DNA of 64,000 bases, from the NCBI RefSeq assembly GCF_002210095.1, contig NZ_AQQR01000018.1, positions 1-64,000 of the forward strand, given 5' to 3'. Below the pieces are notes generated by a model. The model searched no databases. It was not told the DNA's origin and saw only the letters and a list, made by a program, of their open reading frames with translations. Below are positions 59,959 through 64,000 of the stretch, in pieces; the stretch's first letter is position 1, and the number at the start of each line of letters is the position of its first letter. The position numbers were made by a program, and so were the translations under genes. Source of the DNA: Marinibacterium profundimaris. Lineage in GTDB: Bacteria > Pseudomonadota > Alphaproteobacteria > Rhodobacterales > Rhodobacteraceae.

Positions 59959-61772
59959 TGGGTCAGCCGCAGCTGGCGGATCGACGAGGCGATGGCCGAG
60001 AAGGCATCCGCAATTTCCAGCCCGTTCACGTCGAAGAAATGCGCCGGCGAGCTGGCGCAGTCCTGCAGCACCGTCCGCCCGTTGTAGGGCGCCTCGAAGC
60101 CGATGGTGAAGACGATGACGTTCTGGGCCTTCGCCTGGTCGCAGATCTGGGAGGTGCGGTAGTTCTTGGTGTTGGCGTTCACGTAGTCGCGCACGGCGTA
60201 ATACCAGTCGTTCAGGGCGTCGTTGGTGCCCATGAAGGGGGCATAGATGCCGCGGGCGACCCGTTCGATCGTGGTGAAAGCCCAGAGGTCGGCATAGCTG
60301 ACCTCCTCGGCGTGGCCCGGTTCATCCACCGTGACGGTGGTGGCGACGTAGTTGTAGCGCCGGCAGGAGCCGTTTCTGCGGTACGAGGTGCATTCGTAGC
60401 TGTAGTTGGTCTCCTCATAGGTGCCTTCGCCATAGGCATGGTCGGCATACTTGCGAAATCTGTCGCCGGGCCAGTAGAACAGCGGCTCGTTGTAATTGCC
60501 GTCGTTGTCCTCGTCCCAGACATCCAGGCCGAGGTAGACCGAATATTCCTCTTCCTGCTCGTTCCACCAAACGTTGGACATGCCAAAGCGGTACTGATCG
60601 CGGACGAAGTATTGCGAGGTGTTCTCGCCGTCGGTCATCAGCACGATCACCTTCAGGGCCGAATCGTCCTCGTAGTTCAGCGGGCGGCCGGTGAAGTCGT
60701 TCGAGACGTCACCGGAGCCTATCAGCGCGCTGACCACGGGCCGCATGGTCGGATCTATCAGGGCGACGCCCCACTTCATGCCCACGTCGATCGAGGTGTT
60801 CCCGCCACCCCACATGTTGTCGATGAAGGACTTCAGTGCGGTGCGGTCCTCCTGCAGGACCATGAGCTCGCGGCTGGGGGTCGGGTCGCAGACCGGCAGC
60901 TGCACGCGGCGCATCGGGTCGCGGTCGCGGCCTTCGTAGTCGTAGAACGGGTCGAAGAACATCGTCGCCTGATATCTTTGTGTCAGGCTGACGGCGGTGG
61001 TCTGGAAGTCCCCGGCTTGGAAGTTGATGCAGCGCGGGAAGCCCTCGATGGTGTTCGACGCCGCTTCGCGCTGGACGATGGTGGCGTCGTCGCGTTCGGT
61101 GGAAGTGTTGAAATGCGCCCACACCGTCTCGGGGACCGAGACCTGCGTGGCATAGGGAACGATCGAGATCGACACCTTGCCCTCTTCGGAATTGTCGAAC
61201 ATCTCGTCGACGAAATCCTTGGCGGCGACCTTCAGGTTGGGCAGGCGGTTGTTCGAGTTCATGGAGCCCGACACGTCGAGCACGAGCGAGATCTCGACCC
61301 CGTCGATGCGTTCCTCGGCGGTGGAGGCCGCCCGCGCCGTCAGGGTGTCGACCCCGGCCATGTGCATGAACTGGGTATTGAACGTGGTCTCGGCGCTGCC
61401 CGACACCGTCCGGAAGCCCAGGCCCTCCTGTACGCTGACGCTGCTGAGATAACCGCTCAGGTTTGCCTTTGCGAAATAGTCCCGCACGACGGCCGAGGGA
61501 TCCAGCTGCTGGTCGAGGTCGGCCGCGGCCAGCACCGCGCGGTCCAGCGTGTACTGCACCCGCGTGCGGTCGCGTTCGAAGCGCATGATGTCGATGCCGA
61601 TGCCGCCGACGATCAGCATCATCAGGAAGATGTAGACGGCGAAGATCACCATGACCCCGTCTTCATCCCGCGCGAAGCCGCGCGCAAAGGAGAAGATGCG
61701 CGTCTTCACCCGGCTCCGCCACTGGGCGCGCGGTGGCGTGATCGTGCCGGGGTGCATGTCTGACGTGTTCAT
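59955..61772 (-). CDS. TadG-like von Willebrand factor A protein
   Basis: The 605-residue product begins with a TadG-type N-terminal helix ('DEDGVMVIFAVYIFLMMLIV'), then a long VWA domain with metal-ion site 'LVLDVSGSMNSNN' (DxSxS, residues about 165-177), Thr region 'GGGNTSIDVG' and 'VLMTDGEN'. A large insertion of acidic, Tyr-rich sequence lies between about 395 and 480, with four or so Cys ('CTSSYRRNGSC'-like order). It is probably an adhesin or pilus-associated surface protein. It overlaps the TadE-like gene. The ATG at 61772 was chosen; the next in-frame Met upstream lies outside a credible ribosome site. Confidence 0.87.
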   Translation of the reverse strand: MNTSDMHPGTITPPRAQWRSRVKTRIFSFARGFARDEDGVMVIFAVYIFLMMLIVGGIGIDIMRFERDRTRVQYTLDRAVLAAADLDQQLDPSAVVRDYFAKANLSGYLSSVSVQEGLGFRTVSGSAETTFNTQFMHMAGVDTLTARAASTAEERIDGVEISLVLDVSGSMNSNNRLPNLKVAAKDFVDEMFDNSEEGKVSISIVPYATQVSVPETVWAHFNTSTERDDATIVQREAASNTIEGFPRCINFQAGDFQTTAVSLTQRYQATMFFDPFYDYEGRDRDPMRRVQLPVCDPTPSRELMVLQEDRTALKSFIDNMWGGGNTSIDVGMKWGVALIDPTMRPVVSALIGSGDVSNDFTGRPLNYEDDSALKVIVLMTDGENTSQYFVRDQYRFGMSNVWWNEQEEEYSVYLGLDVWDEDNDGNYNEPLFYWPGDRFRKYADHAYGEGTYEETNYSYECTSYRRNGSCRRYNYVATTVTVDEPGHAEEVSYADLWAFTTIERVARGIYAPFMGTNDALNDWYYAVRDYVNANTKNYRTSQICDQAKAQNVIVFTIGFEAPYNGRTVLQDCASSPAHFFDVNGLEIADAFSAIASSIRQLRLTQ

Positions 61773-62427
61773 TCGCAATCTCTCATCCCCCAGGGCCATG
61801 GCAGAGGGACGCCCTCAATTCGTCCGCCTCCCGGATCGCGCCGAGCTGTGGCTTTTTTGGGGCGGCGTGACGGCAAGATACATACTTTTAACATGAACTT
61901 CAGCCGTTTATCGCGCCCCTGGAAACAATGAGGTCGGCGGTGGAATTTCGTTCACAGCAGTAAGTGTCACCTGTAACCGCCCCCCCGCGTTGCCCCTGCG
62001 ATGTCCCGGCCGGCCGGGTTTGACCGATCCGGCAGTGGCGCCGGTGAAAGCCGATTGCAGCGCGGCGCAGCCCGATCCGGCCGCAAGCCGTGGCTGTCTG
62101 CTACCGATCCCGCATCGGTCACGTCCGTGCCGGTTCCCTTCGGAAGGACATGTATCGGATGGACCGCAGCTGTGGCCTGAATTGGGCAGAATGGGTTCAC
62201 TATTCGGGCGGATGGCCCGCCCGCTGAAAAGACGCGCCGCGGCGCAGGTCAGGGGCTGTTTCCGACAGCGATACAGTGCCTGCGCCCGGCCACTCCGACA
62301 CCGCCGGAGCGGGGCGGTTATTTCAATTTTCGGAAGATACAGAATTTCCTCTACCTATTAATCGAAGCGTCATAGGCTGTGGGTGACAAAGGACGGAAGA
62401 ACCTGAACAGCGCGAGGAGGATGCGAC
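61773..62427. other. 655-bp spacer between TadG-like gene and gdhA
   Basis: No credible gene, tRNA or known riboswitch is visible. It should hold the promoters of both divergent genes. The first 100 bp are AT-richer (TTTTTT at about 61854 and ATACTTTTAAC at 61881); the last 90 bp before gdhA also turn AT-richer ('ATTTCAATTTTC', about 62320). The middle is GC-rich and featureless. Confidence 0.5.
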
Positions 62428-63864
62428 ATGAACACGATGACGAGGACGGAGCCGAGTTTCCGCGAAAGCGTGGACCTGATGTTCAACCGGGCCGTGGCTC
62501 TGATGGACCTCGCCCCGGGACTGGAAGAAAAGATCCGGGTCTGCAACGCGACCTACACCGTGCGCTTCGGCGTGCGGCTGCGCGGCGGGATCCAGACCTT
62601 CACCGGCTACCGGTCCGTCCATTCCGAACACATGGAGCCGGTCAAGGGCGGCATCCGCTACGCCATGGGCGTGAACCAGGACGAGGTCGAGGCCCTCGCC
62701 GCGCTGATGACCTACAAATGCGCGCTGGTCGAGGCGCCGTTCGGCGGCTCCAAGGGCGGGTTGCGTATCGATCCGCTGCAATACGACGAACACGAGCTGG
62801 AACTGATCACCCGCCGCTTCGCCTATGAGCTTGCCAAGCGCGACCTGATCGACCCCGCCCAGAACGTGCCGGCCCCCGACATGGGCACGGGCGAGCGCGA
62901 GATGGCCTGGATCGCGGACCAATATGCGCGGATGAACACCACCGACATCAACGCCCGCGCCTGCGTCACCGGAAAGCCGCTGAACGCCGGCGGCATCGCC
63001 GGCCGGGTCGAGGCCACGGGGCGCGGCGTACAATACGCCCTGCGCGAATTCTTCCGCCACGAGGAGGACAAGGCCAAGGCGGGGTTATCGGGCACGCTCG
63101 ACGGAAAACGGGTCATCGTGCAGGGGCTGGGCAACGTGGGCTATCACGCCGCGAAGTTCCTGCAGGAAGAGGACGGCGCCATCATCACCGGCATCATTGA
63201 ACGCGACGGGGCGCTGTTCAATCCCAAGGGGATAGACGTGGAGGCGGTGCGCGCCTGGCTGGTGCGGCACGGTGGCGTGGCCGGTTTCCCCGATGCCGCC
63301 CATACGGCCGAAGGCGGCGCGGTCATGGAAGAAGACTGCGACATCCTCATCCCCGCCGCGCTGGAAGGCGTCATCAACCTCTCCAACGCCGAGCGCATCA
63401 AGGCGCCGCTGATCATCGAAGCGGCCAACGGGCCCATCACCGCCGGCGCCGACGATGTGCTGCGCGGCCGCGGCACGGTCATCATCCCCGACATGTATGC
63501 CAACGCGGGCGGCGTGACGGTGTCCTATTTCGAATGGGTCAAGAACCTGTCGCATATCCGCTTTGGCCGCATGCAGCGCCGGCAGGAGGAGGCGCGCCAT
63601 GAACTTGTCGTGAACGAGCTGGAGCGCATCTCGGACGCTCTGGGCAAAGCCTGGACGCTGGATCCGACCTTCAAGGAGAAATACCTGCGCGGCGCGGGCG
63701 AGCTGGAACTCGTGCGGTCGGGGCTCGATGACACGATGCGCAGCGCCTACCAGTCCATGCGCGAGGTGTGGCATGGCCGCGACGACGTGGACGATCTGCG
63801 CACCGCGGCCTACCTCGTCTCGATCGACAAGGTGGCGTCGAGCTATCGGGCCAAGGGGCTCTGA
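62428..63864 (+). CDS. gdhA: Glutamate dehydrogenase
   Basis: This 478-residue Glu/Leu/Phe/Val dehydrogenase family enzyme interconverts glutamate and 2-oxoglutarate plus ammonia. The substrate-binding Lys region is 'EPVKGGIRYAMGVNQDEVEA' and 'ALVEAPFGGSKGGLRIDP' (residues about 70-115), with catalytic 'PAPDMGTGEREMAWI', and the nucleotide loop is 'VIVQGLGNVGYHAAKFL' (about 229-245). The C-terminal part is rather long for the small hexameric type but within range. Its ATG at 62428 has GAGGAGG upstream. It links amino-acid catabolism (PutA yields glutamate) to the TCA cycle. The last 136 bp of the window after its stop show only a GC hairpin. Confidence 0.94.
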   Translation: MNTMTRTEPSFRESVDLMFNRAVALMDLAPGLEEKIRVCNATYTVRFGVRLRGGIQTFTGYRSVHSEHMEPVKGGIRYAMGVNQDEVEALAALMTYKCALVEAPFGGSKGGLRIDPLQYDEHELELITRRFAYELAKRDLIDPAQNVPAPDMGTGEREMAWIADQYARMNTTDINARACVTGKPLNAGGIAGRVEATGRGVQYALREFFRHEEDKAKAGLSGTLDGKRVIVQGLGNVGYHAAKFLQEEDGAIITGIIERDGALFNPKGIDVEAVRAWLVRHGGVAGFPDAAHTAEGGAVMEEDCDILIPAALEGVINLSNAERIKAPLIIEAANGPITAGADDVLRGRGTVIIPDMYANAGGVTVSYFEWVKNLSHIRFGRMQRRQEEARHELVVNELERISDALGKAWTLDPTFKEKYLRGAGELELVRSGLDDTMRSAYQSMREVWHGRDDVDDLRTAAYLVSIDKVASSYRAKGL

Positions 63865-64000
63865 CCGGACCGGGGGGCTTGGGCAGGGATGCTGCGGGGC
63901 ACTGCCCGCCGCAGTGGGGCGTCGCGGCCCACCCCCGGGCAGGGAGCGGCGTGCGGTCAGATCGGTGATGGAAGCCGGCGCCGCGGAACGGTAGTCTTGT

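Noticed and set aside
61990-62361. 123-codon plus-strand frame before gdhA
   Set aside because: It has an atypical mix of Arg, Pro and Cys, no ribosome site and no recognisable domain, and lies in a region that should hold promoters.

Overview
The window is a 64 kb piece of a high-GC alphaproteobacterial chromosome, most probably a member of the Rhodobacteraceae (Roseobacter group). The reasons are: a putA gene divergent from an Lrp-type regulator, as described for Rhodobacter; the gene order recJ-glpX-hom; a LexA box of the alphaproteobacterial form GTTC-N7-GTTC; DUF3572, DUF983, DUF1127-like and DUF4153 genes; an H-NOX/diguanylate cyclase pair; and a carnitine-to-glycine-betaine operon built on a BKACE (DUF849) enzyme. 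There is no rRNA, CRISPR array, insertion sequence or prophage. Almost everything is compact, GC-rich chromosomal coding sequence. The one clear compositional outlier is an AT-rich stretch at about 1.47-2.45 kb.

Layout. 0-2.4 kb: a secreted PA14-like protein, a c-type cytochrome and the AT-rich gene for a two-helix membrane protein. 2.4-8.1 kb: parE, an alpha/beta hydrolase, a thioesterase, and metF divergent from metR. 8.1-14.5 kb: a small protein, an APC-like permease, a GNAT protein, a LysR regulator, a medium-chain reductase, an inositol-monophosphatase-family enzyme and a rhomboid protease. 14.6-18.7 kb: putA with divergent putR, then tRNA-Leu(TAA). 19-26.7 kb: a sulfotransferase, a homocysteine S-methyltransferase with a DUF1127-like microprotein ahead of it, a 1191-residue SARP/AAA/TPR regulator, and metG. 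26.8-30.9 kb: an MFS transporter, two Tat-exported YceI proteins and an SOS-boxed ImuA-like protein. 31.1-36.5 kb: an aldo/keto reductase, then the carnitine operon (BKACE, SGNH hydrolase, SDR, Cys-rich secreted protein, L-carnitine dehydrogenase-thioesterase fusion). 36.6-40.9 kb: an XRE regulator divergent from a fatty acid desaturase, a DMT exporter, a Nudix hydrolase and DUF983. 41.1-43.1 kb: an EF-hand/ECF-sigma/anti-sigma-like cassette. 43.3-51.6 kb: a PleD-like GGDEF protein, DUF3572, a HAD phosphatase, an MttB-family methyltransferase, DUF4153, and an H-NOX plus GGDEF pair. 51.7-58.4 kb: a gamma-glutamyltransferase-like protein, tRNA-Glu(TTC), recJ-glpX-hom and a lipoprotein. 58.7-63.9 kb: a TetR regulator, a TadE/TadG pair and glutamate dehydrogenase.

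How the genes fit together. One-carbon and methyl metabolism recurs: metF/metR, homocysteine S-methyltransferase, metG, hom, the carnitine-to-glycine-betaine operon and an MttB-family methyltransferase. Amino-acid carbon and nitrogen flow is served by putA/putR, gdhA and the ggt-like gene. Two diguanylate cyclases imply c-di-GMP signalling, one of them tied to a haem gas sensor. The points most worth a second look are the unusual H-NOX (no visible YxSxR motif, His-rich insertion), the orphan SOS-controlled ImuA-like protein, the extra genes inside the carnitine operon, the AT-rich membrane protein, and a short intergenic element found in four places.
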